Assembly (NCBI GenBank): GCA_017640665.1
Contig: JAEPQE010000002.1
Location: 186,001-250,000 of the forward strand
DNA: 64,000 nt
Direction: 5' to 3'
From: Balneolaceae bacterium
Lineage (GTDB): Bacteria > Bacteroidota > Rhodothermia > Balneolales > Balneolaceae
Positions within the stretch are counted from its first letter, which is position 1, and the number at the start of each line of letters is the position of its first letter. Position numbers and translations under genes: made by a program. The notes beneath the pieces are model-generated. The model was not told the origin of the DNA and made no database searches. It saw only the letters and a program-made list of their open reading frames with translations. This document shows positions 8,378-17,230 of this stretch, in pieces.

Positions 8378-8593
8378 ATGAAAAAGAATATGGGCTCCGC
8401 AGATCGCATTATCCGAGTTTTGATAGCGCTTATAATTGCTACTCTTTACTTCATGGAAATTATTTCAGGTACCGTGGCTATTGTTTTACTTGTGCTCGGA
8501 GCTGTTTTCCTCCTTACCAGCCTGGTAAGTACTTGTCCGCTTTACATGCCTTTTGGACTAAGTACTTGTAAGACTGAAGAAGCTACGGATTGA
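8378..8593 (+). CDS. DUF2892 (YgaP-like) small inner-membrane protein
   Basis: A 71-residue protein starting MKKNMGSADRIIRVLIALII, the usual beginning of DUF2892 proteins. It has two hydrophobic helices (about 12-32 and 35-52) and the conserved end CPLYMPFGLSTC. Members are often fused or adjacent to rhodanese domains or sit with heavy-metal genes; the biochemical role is unknown. AGAGG 7 bp upstream is a plausible ribosome binding site. It ends the metal-resistance run. Confidence 0.85.
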   Translation: MKKNMGSADRIIRVLIALIIATLYFMEIISGTVAIVLLVLGAVFLLTSLVSTCPLYMPFGLSTCKTEEATD

Positions 8594-8619
8594 TTCTCTG
8601 TTTCTTCTTTAACCTGTTC

Positions 8620-8694
8620 GTCATCCTGAGGACACTTCCGAAGAATCTGCAAAATTAGCTACGCTTGCAGATTCTTCGTTTTCACTCTGAGTGA
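8620..8694. repeat. dispersed GTCATCCTGAG palindrome, copy 2
   Basis: The left arm GTCATCCTGAGG..CTTCCGAAGAATCTGC pairs with GCAGATTCTTCG further on. It lies between convergent genes and may act as a two-way terminator. Same family as 1121-1192. Confidence 0.7.
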
Positions 8695-8712
8695 AAAAAT
8701 TACAGATATTTA

Positions 8713-9372
8713 TTAAATCTTCCTTATCACATTAACGCCATCACGAATGGGTAATAGTACTTGCTCTACCCTCTCGTCTGCCGCAACAAACTTGTTAAAT
8801 TCGGCAATAGCTTTAGCTTTGGGATCTTCAGGATTCAGAACAGTACCATCCCACAAGACATTGTCAGCTATGATCAATCCACCAGGTTTTAGTATTTCGA
8901 GAATCTTTTCGAAATAGAACAGGTATCTCAGTTTGTCACCATCTAAATAAGCCAGATCAAACTCGCCTTCAAGTGCATCTATTGTTTTCTTAGCATTCCC
9001 TTTGATCATTTTGATTTTATGCCCCACTCCGGAATCTTTAAAATGAGTTTGAGCGATTTTCTGATATTTCAGATTCATTTCCAGTGTAATTACTTCCCCA
9101 TCTTCTGGCAATGCCTCTGCCATGGTAATTGCCGAGTATCCAGTAAACGTACCTATCTCCAGCACACGTTTAGCTCCCGATATTTTGATAAGCATTTTCA
9201 GAAATTGTCCAACAACTCTTCCACTCAACATGTCGATGTATTGAAGTTGAGAATCGCTCGATTCAATTACCTTGGTAATTTCTACAGACTCGGGTGAAGT
9301 GTGCTTCTCTGAGTATTCACTTATTTTCGGATCGGTTATTGGAACGGCTGGTTTATTTCTGTGCTTTTTCAT
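8713..9372 (-). CDS. SAM-dependent O-methyltransferase (class I, COMT/YrrM-like)
   Basis: About 219 residues. The SAM-binding glycine motif VLEIGTFTGYSAI is clear, followed by the acidic end VITLEMN and the catalytic/metal region LAYLDGDKLRY. This is the caffeoyl-CoA O-methyltransferase-like family 3, usually metal-dependent and acting on catechols; the substrate here is unknown. I chose ATG at 9372 (MKKHRNKP) over 9393 because it leaves room for the divergent acyltransferase gene. It converges with the metal-resistance genes. Confidence 0.9.
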   Translation of the reverse strand: MKKHRNKPAVPITDPKISEYSEKHTSPESVEITKVIESSDSQLQYIDMLSGRVVGQFLKMLIKISGAKRVLEIGTFTGYSAITMAEALPEDGEVITLEMNLKYQKIAQTHFKDSGVGHKIKMIKGNAKKTIDALEGEFDLAYLDGDKLRYLFYFEKILEILKPGGLIIADNVLWDGTVLNPEDPKAKAIAEFNKFVAADERVEQVLLPIRDGVNVIRKI

Positions 9373-9420
9373 GATTGGAAGATAAGACCACAACCCCTAT
9401 CATCACCAAAAAAAGTATCA

Positions 9421-10074
9421 GTGGAATTCATCCCTGCAAAAGAATCTAAGCTCATCATCTGGTTTTTCGACTGGTATACCCGTTTTCTTATATGGAGAAG
9501 GTTTAGAAGAGTGATTATCAACCAGGAATATTTCCCAAAAAAAGATTCAAAAACGGTTTATTTCATAAATCACAATTATTGGTGGGACGGACTTCTTCCT
9601 CTCTATTTGAACCGAAAACTATTTAAACAACATGCTCGTGCGTTGATGGAAGACAAACAAATGCGCCAATATCCTTTCTTTTCGAGGATTGGAGCTTTTT
9701 CTGTCAATCTGGAAAATCCTCGTTCTTCTATTCAATCTCTTAGATATGCAGTGGAGTCTATGAAACGTAATAACTCATGCCTGTTCATCTATCCGGAAGG
9801 AAAACTAATGCCTGTTTCAGATTCTAAACCAAAATTCAAAGAAGGTCTTTCCTGGCTCTATAAAAAAATGGAAGGTGTAGACTTTGTACCTGTTGCCTTC
9901 TATATCGATCATTCTAAGGCAAACAAGCCTGATTTATATATCTCTATTGGAGAAAAGGTTAATGGTTATTCGTTAATGGAAAAGCCTGATATAAATTCTC
10001 TGTTTGAAGAATCAGTTCATAATCTACTGGTTCAAATCAAATTAAAGTTGAATAATTCAACGAATAACCATTAA
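9421..10074 (+). CDS. PlsC-like acyltransferase (CruD/CrtO-like candidate)
   Basis: A lysophospholipid-type acyltransferase with the HX4D motif in NHNYWWDG and the glycine/proline motif FIYPEGKLMP. Those features predict transfer of a fatty acyl group from acyl-ACP or acyl-CoA. I put the start at GTG 9421; an upstream in-frame GTG at 9361 would overlap the divergent methyltransferase start. Its neighbours, a CrtC-like hydratase and a CruC/CrtQ-like glycosyltransferase, suggest it acylates a carotenoid glycoside, but an ordinary phospholipid role cannot be excluded. Confidence 0.85.
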   Translation: MEFIPAKESKLIIWFFDWYTRFLIWRRFRRVIINQEYFPKKDSKTVYFINHNYWWDGLLPLYLNRKLFKQHARALMEDKQMRQYPFFSRIGAFSVNLENPRSSIQSLRYAVESMKRNNSCLFIYPEGKLMPVSDSKPKFKEGLSWLYKKMEGVDFVPVAFYIDHSKANKPDLYISIGEKVNGYSLMEKPDINSLFEESVHNLLVQIKLKLNNSTNNH

Positions 10075-10086
10075 TCAATAACGAGG

Positions 10087-11160
10087 TCACCACGTCCACT
10101 CATAAAACATCTTCGATCGCTGTACCCAATGTGGTTTCTGATTTAGAAATCGCAGCCTCATTCGAACCATCCACCAATACTTTTCTTCATAAATCTGATC
10201 TGGTTTGATATATTCTGATATTCCTTTCGCGACCATTGTATTGCCTTTATATTGCATCACAGCTTCGCTTAAAAAACGTTGGTAAAACGGACCGTTATCC
10301 ATTATAGAATTCAATTGAATGGTCGCCTCTACTTCCCGGGACTTTAATTCCAGCTTTCTTGCTGAACTCAATCCTAATCTATTCTTCGTAAAGTAATTGA
10401 GCTTCACTTCATCAAACGAGGTTAATACTTTATCCCCTTCTCTCGAAATAAGCCACGCCTTATATTGTTCACTGCCATCAAGACTGTTCATCACATAATA
10501 AATCAATGTAGATTCACTGAAGTGGAAACGTCCCCAGTACCAATCTTTGAAACTATCCTTCATAGGTTCATATCCGGTATTATGATCGTGATAACCCGTT
10601 CCGATGAACAAGATGTTAAAGTCATTGCTTTTTCCCTTAATAGAGATTGATCCATTCACCTGGGAATGAGGCTGAATCAAATTCCAGAAGTGTTTTTCAT
10701 CCTCTGATTCGTGATCAATCAAGTCGTCTGCCAAAATCGACGATGTAAATTTAAGCTTAGCATTGATCGAGTGGTTTGAATCCAGCGTTTGGGCTAGCAA
10801 TAACTCATACTCTACTTTTCCATCCCGAATACTTCGCTTAAAAAAATTACTCCCTATCGAACAAGAACCATCCTCTTCATCCCAGTGAAATCTCCCCTCC
10901 TGATATTCAAGAAAACTATAATACTCAGGTTTCCCATTTTTATAGATTGAAATACTGATTGCCGGGTATTGGTCCGGGTTTGCTTCGGGGCCAGCTTTTA
11001 TATATTCCGGCGAAAACGGGTTCCCCTGGAAAAAAATAACTACTAAGCTCCAGGTCTTATCCAAACTAATCGTATCAAAATACCACCACTCGTAACCTTG
11101 AGATGGTTTGTCGGGATCAAAATGCTCTTCTTCGAGTTTAGTTGAAATGTTCATATACAA
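10087..11160 (-). CDS. CrtC/AttH-like hydratase (carotenoid 1,2-hydratase family)
   Basis: A 357-residue soluble protein with the family opening GYEWWYFD and repeated beta-rich lipocalin-like segments (SLVVIFFQGNPF, KDWYWGRFHFS, KYWWMVRMRLRF). CrtC adds water across the terminal double bond of acyclic carotenoids; AttH-like relatives have other lipid-like substrates. Placement between an acyltransferase and a glycosyltransferase supports a carotenoid role, because a hydroxylated end group is what a glycosyltransferase would need. It has no signal peptide and runs opposite to both neighbours. Confidence 0.8.
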   Translation of the reverse strand: MYMNISTKLEEEHFDPDKPSQGYEWWYFDTISLDKTWSLVVIFFQGNPFSPEYIKAGPEANPDQYPAISISIYKNGKPEYYSFLEYQEGRFHWDEEDGSCSIGSNFFKRSIRDGKVEYELLLAQTLDSNHSINAKLKFTSSILADDLIDHESEDEKHFWNLIQPHSQVNGSISIKGKSNDFNILFIGTGYHDHNTGYEPMKDSFKDWYWGRFHFSESTLIYYVMNSLDGSEQYKAWLISREGDKVLTSFDEVKLNYFTKNRLGLSSARKLELKSREVEATIQLNSIMDNGPFYQRFLSEAVMQYKGNTMVAKGISEYIKPDQIYEEKYWWMVRMRLRFLNQKPHWVQRSKMFYEWTW

Positions 11161-11214
11161 ATAAACGGTTACTTATTGTGTCCGTCAACTGTTGGTTTAC
11201 TACCTTTCGTTCAA

Positions 11215-12366
11215 ATGATTTTCCTACTTTATTTTTCTATCATCTTTTTACTCATCACCTCTGTAGTGCTACTCAGAAACCTTTTTGAATTCCGTGCCCT
11301 GAAAAGTATCTCGCCGATACCTGAGGAAGATGCTCCATTTGTGAGTATTTGCATCCCTGCGCGCAATGAAGAAGCCGTAATAGAGCGGTGTGTAACAAGC
11401 GCTCTTAAACAAGATTACCCTACCTTCGAGGTTTTGGTACTAGACGACAATTCAACAGACGAAACCTCGGAAATCCTGAGACAATTATCCGGGATAATTA
11501 CCAATCTTAAACATTTGAAAGGAACTCCTAAACCTGAAGATTGGCTAGGCAAACCGTGGGCATGCCACCAACTATCTAAGGCAGCCAAAGGTCAAATAAT
11601 GGTATTTATTGATGCTGATGTTTGGTTAGATCCAGATGTACTTTCCAAAACCGTAGCCAGACTACGACATAAAGACGCTATTACGGTATGGCCTCAGCAA
11701 CAACTAAAAAGTTTCTGGGAGAATATGATTATTCCAATGATTCTGTTCGCACTTTATACACTCCTACCGGCAATTTATGTAGAACGCTCACCAGGATGGA
11801 TGCCGTCATTTATAAGCTCAAGATTTGATGAAAAATTTGCAGCCGCTTGTGGACAGTTTTTAGCTTTCCGAAGATCAACCTATGATCAGATCGGAGGGCA
11901 TGAAGCAGTAAAAAATAACGTAGTTGAGGATATGGAATTGGCAAGGAATCTAAAATCCTCAGGGTTTTTGCTGCAAATGGTGCACGGTGTAGATGCCGTG
12001 TATTGCCGGATGTACAGTTCTCATTCTGAAATCTGGGATGGATTTAAAAAGAACTTTTTGGCAGGCTTTGGAAACCTTTTCGAATTCATTTTAATGGGCA
12101 TTCTGCATCTTATCATATTTATACTTCCTTTTTTTACAGTTGCGATAGGAGTCTTTGAAAACGAGCCTTTAATAATTACCCTATCAACCATTGCAATATC
12201 ACTTATTCTGCTACAAAGAATAACGCTCTCAATACTCTTCAGATGGAATATATTCTACTCCTTCCTCCACCCTATTTCCGTATTCTGGTTTCAAATTCTG
12301 GGGCTTATTTCAATACTAAATAAAGCTCTCGGGATTAAAACATCCTGGAAAGGAAGAGAAGTCTGA
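11215..12366 (+). CDS. GT2 membrane glycosyltransferase (CruC/CrtQ-like)
   Basis: About 383 residues. An N-terminal membrane helix (residues 1-20) precedes a GT-A domain with SICIPARNEE, VLDDNSTDET and the DxD motif IDADVWLD. The WLGKPWACHQL segment is typical of the CruC/CrtQ/HpnB-like group. Three hydrophobic helices close the protein. It would transfer a sugar to a lipid-like acceptor, plausibly a hydroxycarotenoid. ATG 11215 is preferred to an upstream TTG at 11176 because the helix begins right at it. Confidence 0.85.
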   Translation: MIFLLYFSIIFLLITSVVLLRNLFEFRALKSISPIPEEDAPFVSICIPARNEEAVIERCVTSALKQDYPTFEVLVLDDNSTDETSEILRQLSGIITNLKHLKGTPKPEDWLGKPWACHQLSKAAKGQIMVFIDADVWLDPDVLSKTVARLRHKDAITVWPQQQLKSFWENMIIPMILFALYTLLPAIYVERSPGWMPSFISSRFDEKFAAACGQFLAFRRSTYDQIGGHEAVKNNVVEDMELARNLKSSGFLLQMVHGVDAVYCRMYSSHSEIWDGFKKNFLAGFGNLFEFILMGILHLIIFILPFFTVAIGVFENEPLIITLSTIAISLILLQRITLSILFRWNIFYSFLHPISVFWFQILGLISILNKALGIKTSWKGREV

Positions 12367-12429
12367 AATCCATAAAATTTCCATATAGTTCGGTTTCATT
12401 TTGTTCGACAGTTAAACATATTACAGCAG

Positions 12430-13347
12430 ATGAAAAAACTGATTGAGAAATATCTGAAATACCTTCAGGTTGAACGAAATTCCTCCCCACATACCATTAC
12501 TTCGTACAAAAACGACCTGACGTCTTTTCTTAATTTTTGTGCTTCTCAATTTGAATGCGATCCTGAACATGTTGATGTGCAACAGATTACACGATTAATT
12601 ATCCGATTGTGGCTTGGAGAGTTATCAGATGAAGGACTTTCAAAGAGTTCCATAGCCAGAAAGGTTGCAGCACTTCGTTCATTTTTTAAATACAGCTTTA
12701 AGCGGGGATACATCACCAAAAATCCAGCACATTTGTTAGTAGTTCCAAAGAAAGATAAATCGCTCCCAAAAACGGTTACACCGGAGGATCTGAACAGGAT
12801 GTTGGAGAATGTGGATATAGAAACTACCCGGGGACTACAGGACAGGGCTATTTTAGAAGTTTTTTATGGAACCGGAATTCGTGTAAGTGAATTGGTTGGA
12901 TTAAATCTAACAGATTTAGATTTAAGGGCAGGACAAATCACCGTGCAGGGTAAAGGAAATAAAGAGCGAATTGTGCCTTTAGGCGATACCGCCAGAGATA
13001 TTTTGAAAGATTTTACGAAGAAGAGAACTGAGTTATATGGCTCAAGAACAGATTCTGATGCCAGAAGAGCTTTGTTTTTAGCTGCAAGTGGACAGCGTGC
13101 CTACGTACGCTCTATTCGTTATATGGTTGAAAAGTATTTATCACGGGAAAGTGAAGTAACCCAAAAAAGCCCGCATGTATTGAGGCACAGCTTTGCTACT
13201 CACATGCTAAACAATGGAGCCGACATCCGATTAATCAAAGAGTTTTTAGGTCATGCTAATCTAGCAGCCACCCAGGTTTATACTCACACAAGTGTGGAAC
13301 GGCTAAAGAATGTGTACGAACAAGCACATCCAAGAGCAAAATCATAA
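12430..13347 (+). CDS. XerC/XerD-type tyrosine recombinase
   Basis: 305 residues, the normal Xer length. The N-terminal SAM-like DNA-binding domain (1-95) is followed by the catalytic domain. The active-site set is complete: Arg in GTGIRVSEL (about 151), Lys in GKGNKERIVP, HxxR in HVLRHSF (about 249-252), His in LGHANLAATQ and the nucleophilic Tyr in QVYTH (about 283). It should resolve chromosome dimers at dif during division. It heads a run with hpf and hprK, so it is housekeeping rather than element-borne. I cannot decide between XerC and XerD. Confidence 0.93.
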   Translation: MKKLIEKYLKYLQVERNSSPHTITSYKNDLTSFLNFCASQFECDPEHVDVQQITRLIIRLWLGELSDEGLSKSSIARKVAALRSFFKYSFKRGYITKNPAHLLVVPKKDKSLPKTVTPEDLNRMLENVDIETTRGLQDRAILEVFYGTGIRVSELVGLNLTDLDLRAGQITVQGKGNKERIVPLGDTARDILKDFTKKRTELYGSRTDSDARRALFLAASGQRAYVRSIRYMVEKYLSRESEVTQKSPHVLRHSFATHMLNNGADIRLIKEFLGHANLAATQVYTHTSVERLKNVYEQAHPRAKS

Positions 13348-13377
13348 AAATCAAAAAAAGGAAAAGGAATAAAAACT

Positions 13378-13677
13378 ATGAATATCAGATTTACAGCACG
13401 CCACTTCGATGCAAGTACAAGCCTAAAGAATTACAGTGAGGACGCTGTAACCAAGCTTGAACAGTTTTACGATCGGATAGTAAGCTGTAGTATTGTGTTG
13501 GAACCTCACGCAGATAATCAAAATCCACAACAAGCAGAAATTATTGTTAAAATCCCGAACAAGGTTCTTACTGCAACTGAAACTGCACCAAAGTATGAAC
13601 AAGCGGTTTTAGCAGCAGTTGACAACCTTTCCAGACAACTAAAGAGATACAAAGAAAAAAAGTTCACCACTCATTAA
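13378..13677 (+). CDS. hpf: ribosome hibernation-promoting factor, short HPF/RaiA type
   Basis: A 99-residue protein of the HPF/YfiA fold: the opening MNIRFTARHFDASTSLKNY, the middle ADNQNPQQAEIIVKIP and the ending AVDNLSRQLKRYKEKK are typical. It binds the 30S decoding region and promotes inactive dimers in stationary phase. Being the short form, it lacks the C-terminal dimerisation domain. A purine-rich stretch (AAAAGGAAAAGGAAT) precedes the start. hprK follows after 6 bp, an order also found in other Gram-negatives near rpoN and ptsN. Confidence 0.93.
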   Translation: MNIRFTARHFDASTSLKNYSEDAVTKLEQFYDRIVSCSIVLEPHADNQNPQQAEIIVKIPNKVLTATETAPKYEQAVLAAVDNLSRQLKRYKEKKFTTH

Positions 13678-13683
13678 TCACGT

Positions 13684-14715
13684 ATGCCATTTACGCCACA
13701 GCCCGCAATCCCTATTAAGGATAAGATATCTGTAAGCTATCTTGTACAACGATTAAAAGAACGAGTGCATATTGATTTAGTTGCTTGTGCAGCAGGGGAT
13801 TGTGGAGATCACCGATATGTGACTGAAGCTGATCTAACTCGTCCGGGGCTGGCCCTTGCTGGTTATCTGGAATTGTTTACATATCAGCGAATTCAGGTAA
13901 TCGGAAATACCGAAACGCAATACATTGAACACCTCCCTGAGGATAAACAGAAAGAAGCTTTTGCTAACCTGACTCAATACCAAATTCCGGTTATATTTCT
14001 TACGGATGGAAATCAGCTTCCTCAATATCTGCTCGACTTAGCAGAAGAGGTTGGAATTCCAATCTACGCCACTCCCTATGAAACTACTCGCTTCATGTTT
14101 CTTTTAAGGGATTTCCTAGAAGATCAATTTGCTCTTCAAACTATGGTACACGGTGCCATGGTTGATGTGTACGGAATTGGAATTCTTATTGCCGGTAAAT
14201 CAGGGATTGGAAAAAGCGAAGTAGCACTCGATTTGGTAGAGCGTGGGCATCGCCTTGTTGCAGATGATGTGGTAATGCTCACTAAAAAAAGCAGTGTTTT
14301 GATGGCATCTGCTACACAAATGAGCAAACATTTCATGGAAATCCGTGGCTTAGGGATCGTGGATGTAATGTCGATGTTTGGAATTCGGTCTGTTCGCTAT
14401 CAAAAGCGATTGGAAGTAGTTGTGGAACTAACTTTATGGGATGATACCAGTGAAGTAAACCGAACCGGACTAGATCACGACACGGTAAATATCATGAATC
14501 TGGAAATGCCCTACATCACCCTTCCCATTACACCGGGAAAAAACATTACCGTAATTGCAGAAGTGATTGCTATGAATCATTTATTGAAACATTATGGCTA
14601 TGATCCCGCAAAAGCTTTCCAGGATCGTATTCAATCAAGCATTGCTGAAAAAACTAAGGGTAAAGGCAACACAATGCAGCGAGCGATCGAGTATTTTGAA
14701 GGAGATATTGAGTAA
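13684..14715 (+). CDS. hprK: HPr kinase/phosphorylase
   Basis: 343 residues. The C-terminal kinase domain has the Walker A motif GKSGIGKS (about 171-178) and the HprK signature around EIRGLGIVDV (about 220). The N-terminal domain is of the usual type. HprK phosphorylates and dephosphorylates HPr on a serine, linking energy state to regulation. No PTS gene appears in the window, so HPr must lie elsewhere. Its pairing with hpf suggests growth-state control rather than sugar uptake, which is inference. Confidence 0.95.
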   Translation: MPFTPQPAIPIKDKISVSYLVQRLKERVHIDLVACAAGDCGDHRYVTEADLTRPGLALAGYLELFTYQRIQVIGNTETQYIEHLPEDKQKEAFANLTQYQIPVIFLTDGNQLPQYLLDLAEEVGIPIYATPYETTRFMFLLRDFLEDQFALQTMVHGAMVDVYGIGILIAGKSGIGKSEVALDLVERGHRLVADDVVMLTKKSSVLMASATQMSKHFMEIRGLGIVDVMSMFGIRSVRYQKRLEVVVELTLWDDTSEVNRTGLDHDTVNIMNLEMPYITLPITPGKNITVIAEVIAMNHLLKHYGYDPAKAFQDRIQSSIAEKTKGKGNTMQRAIEYFEGDIE

Positions 14716-14789
14716 CATTAGAGTTTAGAGTTACTCTTTGAAGAACTCCGGGGAGTTGCTAACTTATGCGAGTTTGAAATAATCAATCT

Positions 14790-15764
14790 ATGTCTTTAAA
14801 AAATCACTACTATTACGACGAGTCGTCTTGTGAATTTATACCGATAACTTATAATCGTAAAGAACAGGTTATCTACAACTTAGCAATCTGGATTTTGACT
14901 GGAGTTGTTTTCGCAGGGATTGGAATTATCCTGCTTTCCACTAAGGTAGGATCTCCTGCTGAACTGGCTTTAAAAGCTGAAAATGAAGCTCTCTATACAC
15001 AACTTGAAGAGACCAAACAGGCAATTTCTAATCTTGATCTTCAACTTGAGGACATTGCTTCCCGAGATAATGAAGTATATCGTTCTATTTTAGGACTCGA
15101 TGAAATAAGTCTGGAAGAAAGGCAGGCAGGTATTGGTGGAACCGATCCGTATGAAGAGTTTGACATATACGAGGAATCGACCGCCGATCTTTTGAAGTGG
15201 ACCGCTTCCAAAATTGATAATCTGGAACGTAAAATCGGGATTCAGAACCTGAGTTTTGAGGAAATTAAAAATCAATACAACAACAATAAAGAGAAGCTTA
15301 CCCATATCCCCGCTATTAAGCCCGGTAGTGGAATTCTCTTAAGTGGTTTTGGTTTACGCTACCACCCTATTCTTCAATACAGCCGCCCTCATAATGGAGT
15401 AGATTTCCGGGCTGAAATTGGCTCCCCGGTCTATGCAACAGGTGATGGTGTTGTTAAATATGCCGGTAGAAAAGGAAACCTTGGTAAAATTGTAGTTATT
15501 GATCATGGCTTTGGCTTTGAGACACTTTATGCTCACTTATCTGCTTTTAGTTCTGATATTAAATCCGGTACTAAAGTTCTTAGAGGGCAGGAAATAGCTA
15601 AGTCTGGTAATACAGGTTTGGTTGAAGGTCCTCACCTTCATTACGAAGTTCATCTTAATAACCGGGCTGTCGATCCACTCTTCTATTTATTTGCAGATAC
15701 CTCCCCTGAGGAATACATGATGTTCAGACAAATCTCTGAAACCAATTCCAATTCCCTCGATTAA
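14790..15764 (+). CDS. M23-family peptidoglycan endopeptidase, membrane-anchored with coiled coil
   Basis: 324 residues: a short cytosolic part, one membrane helix (about 28-50), a periplasmic coiled coil (about 60-100) and a LytM/M23 domain (about 175-300). The zinc motifs are present: HNGVDFR and HLHYEVH. Such proteins cut peptide crosslinks in the cell wall, often at division or through morphogenesis control. An intrinsic terminator follows within 10 bp. A small hairpin (AACTCCGGGGAGTT) lies in the 74-bp gap before the gene. Confidence 0.92.
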   Translation: MSLKNHYYYDESSCEFIPITYNRKEQVIYNLAIWILTGVVFAGIGIILLSTKVGSPAELALKAENEALYTQLEETKQAISNLDLQLEDIASRDNEVYRSILGLDEISLEERQAGIGGTDPYEEFDIYEESTADLLKWTASKIDNLERKIGIQNLSFEEIKNQYNNNKEKLTHIPAIKPGSGILLSGFGLRYHPILQYSRPHNGVDFRAEIGSPVYATGDGVVKYAGRKGNLGKIVVIDHGFGFETLYAHLSAFSSDIKSGTKVLRGQEIAKSGNTGLVEGPHLHYEVHLNNRAVDPLFYLFADTSPEEYMMFRQISETNSNSLD

Positions 15765-15769
15765 TTTAT

Positions 15770-15794
15770 AACCCCAACTTTTTTGGGGTTTTTT
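15770..15794 (+). terminator. intrinsic terminator after the M23 peptidase gene
   Basis: Stem AACCCCAA (15770-15777) and TTGGGGTT (15783-15790) with a 5-nt loop, followed directly by a T-run. Confidence 0.9.
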
Positions 15795-15862
15795 ATTGCA
15801 ATTATTTTCAACTTACAGCCTACCTTTTCACTTTCTTTCATTCATAACTTAATTACTATGTC

Positions 15863-17230
15863 ATGAAAAAGGTCTCTCTATTACTCTTGATCCTGTTAAT
15901 CAGTGTATCTGGCTCTGCCCAGGAAGCTATCCCTTCCTCCTTCGAAAACGACGTACAGTCTATTATAGATGCAGCCATTAACAGCGATTTTGCTTTTGAA
16001 CGACTCACCTATATGGGAGACACCTTTGGTCCAAGATTCAGTGGCTCTGAGAATCTGGAAAACTCCATTGACTGGATTGTGGAAGAAATGAAATCGGATG
16101 GATTTGATCGGGTATGGACTCAGCCTGTAAAAGTACCACATTGGGTACGAGGAGAAGAATCAGCAATATTGAATGTGCCTATCAAAAGAAAACTGCCAAT
16201 GCTTGGATTGGGAGGAAGTGTAGGTACCCCATCGAAAGGAATTACCGGAGAAGTGCTGGTAGTACAAAGTTTTGAAGAACTGGAAGAACGTAGCGAAGAA
16301 GCCGAAGGTAAAATTGTTCTCTTCAACGCTGAATTTACTTCTTATGGTCAAACCGTTGGCTATCGGGTTAACGGGGCTTCAGAAGCCGCTAAACACGGGG
16401 CTATCGCAAGTCTAATCGCATCAGTGGCATCGTATTCTATTCAAACACCTCATACTGGCGTTATGCGTTATGCTGATGGAGTTAAAAAAATTCCTCACGC
16501 AGCCATCACTGTAGAAGATGCCCTACTCATGCAAAGACTTGCAGACCGTGGCGAGAAACTCGAGGTGACATTAAAAATGGAAGCGCAAACCTTGCCTGAT
16601 GCTGACTCTCGAAATGTAATTGCCGAGATAAAAGGATCTGAGTTCCCGGATGAAATTATAGTTCTTGGAGGTCATATAGATTCCTGGGACGTTGGTACCG
16701 GAATGATGGATGACGGCGGAGGTTGCGTTGCAGCCTGGGAAGCTCTTCGATTGATTAAAAAACTTGGGCTCACCCCTAAAAGAACCATTCGCGTTGTTTT
16801 ATGGACAAACGAAGAGAATGGTTTAGCAGGTGCTAATGAGTATCGTCGCTGGGTTGAAGAAGATGAGCAATCATTAAACAACCATGTACTTGCAATGGAA
16901 TCAGATGCGGGAGTTTTTGATCCAATTGGATTCGGATTTACGGGAAGCGATGAGGCATTTGATATTCTTACCGAAATTGGAGCTCACCTTGAATCAATTG
17001 AATCTGGCGAGATAAGTAAAGGAGGTGGAGGTGCAGATATTGGCCCTTTAATGCGCGGTGGAGTCCCGGGGATGGGATTAAGAGTGAATGGCGATAAGTA
17101 TTTCTGGTTTCATCATACCGATGCAGATACTATTGATAAGTTGAATATTGATGATTTTAATGAATGCGTTGCCACCATGGCTGCTTTCGCGTACGGAGTA
17201 GCAGATTTAAATATCAGACTTCCACGCTAA
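15863..17230 (+). CDS. secreted M28-family metallopeptidase (carboxypeptidase Q-like)
   Basis: 455 residues with a signal peptide (1-19). The catalytic domain holds the two-zinc motifs GGHIDSWDVGTG, MMDDGGG and TNEENG, and a later FHHTDADT. A protease-associated insert lies at about 110-210. Members are aminopeptidases or dipeptidases acting on exported peptides. It converges with the TrmH gene with a 4-bp overlap of the stop regions. A general nutrient-scavenging role is likely. Confidence 0.93.
   Translation: MKKVSLLLLILLISVSGSAQEAIPSSFENDVQSIIDAAINSDFAFERLTYMGDTFGPRFSGSENLENSIDWIVEEMKSDGFDRVWTQPVKVPHWVRGEESAILNVPIKRKLPMLGLGGSVGTPSKGITGEVLVVQSFEELEERSEEAEGKIVLFNAEFTSYGQTVGYRVNGASEAAKHGAIASLIASVASYSIQTPHTGVMRYADGVKKIPHAAITVEDALLMQRLADRGEKLEVTLKMEAQTLPDADSRNVIAEIKGSEFPDEIIVLGGHIDSWDVGTGMMDDGGGCVAAWEALRLIKKLGLTPKRTIRVVLWTNEENGLAGANEYRRWVEEDEQSLNNHVLAMESDAGVFDPIGFGFTGSDEAFDILTEIGAHLESIESGEISKGGGGADIGPLMRGGVPGMGLRVNGDKYFWFHHTDADTIDKLNIDDFNECVATMAAFAYGVADLNIRLPR

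Noticed and set aside
8230-8571. 113-codon frame after the multicopper oxidase
   Set aside because: Cys/Tyr/Ser-rich without domain pattern; it overlaps the better supported 32-residue and DUF2892 frames.
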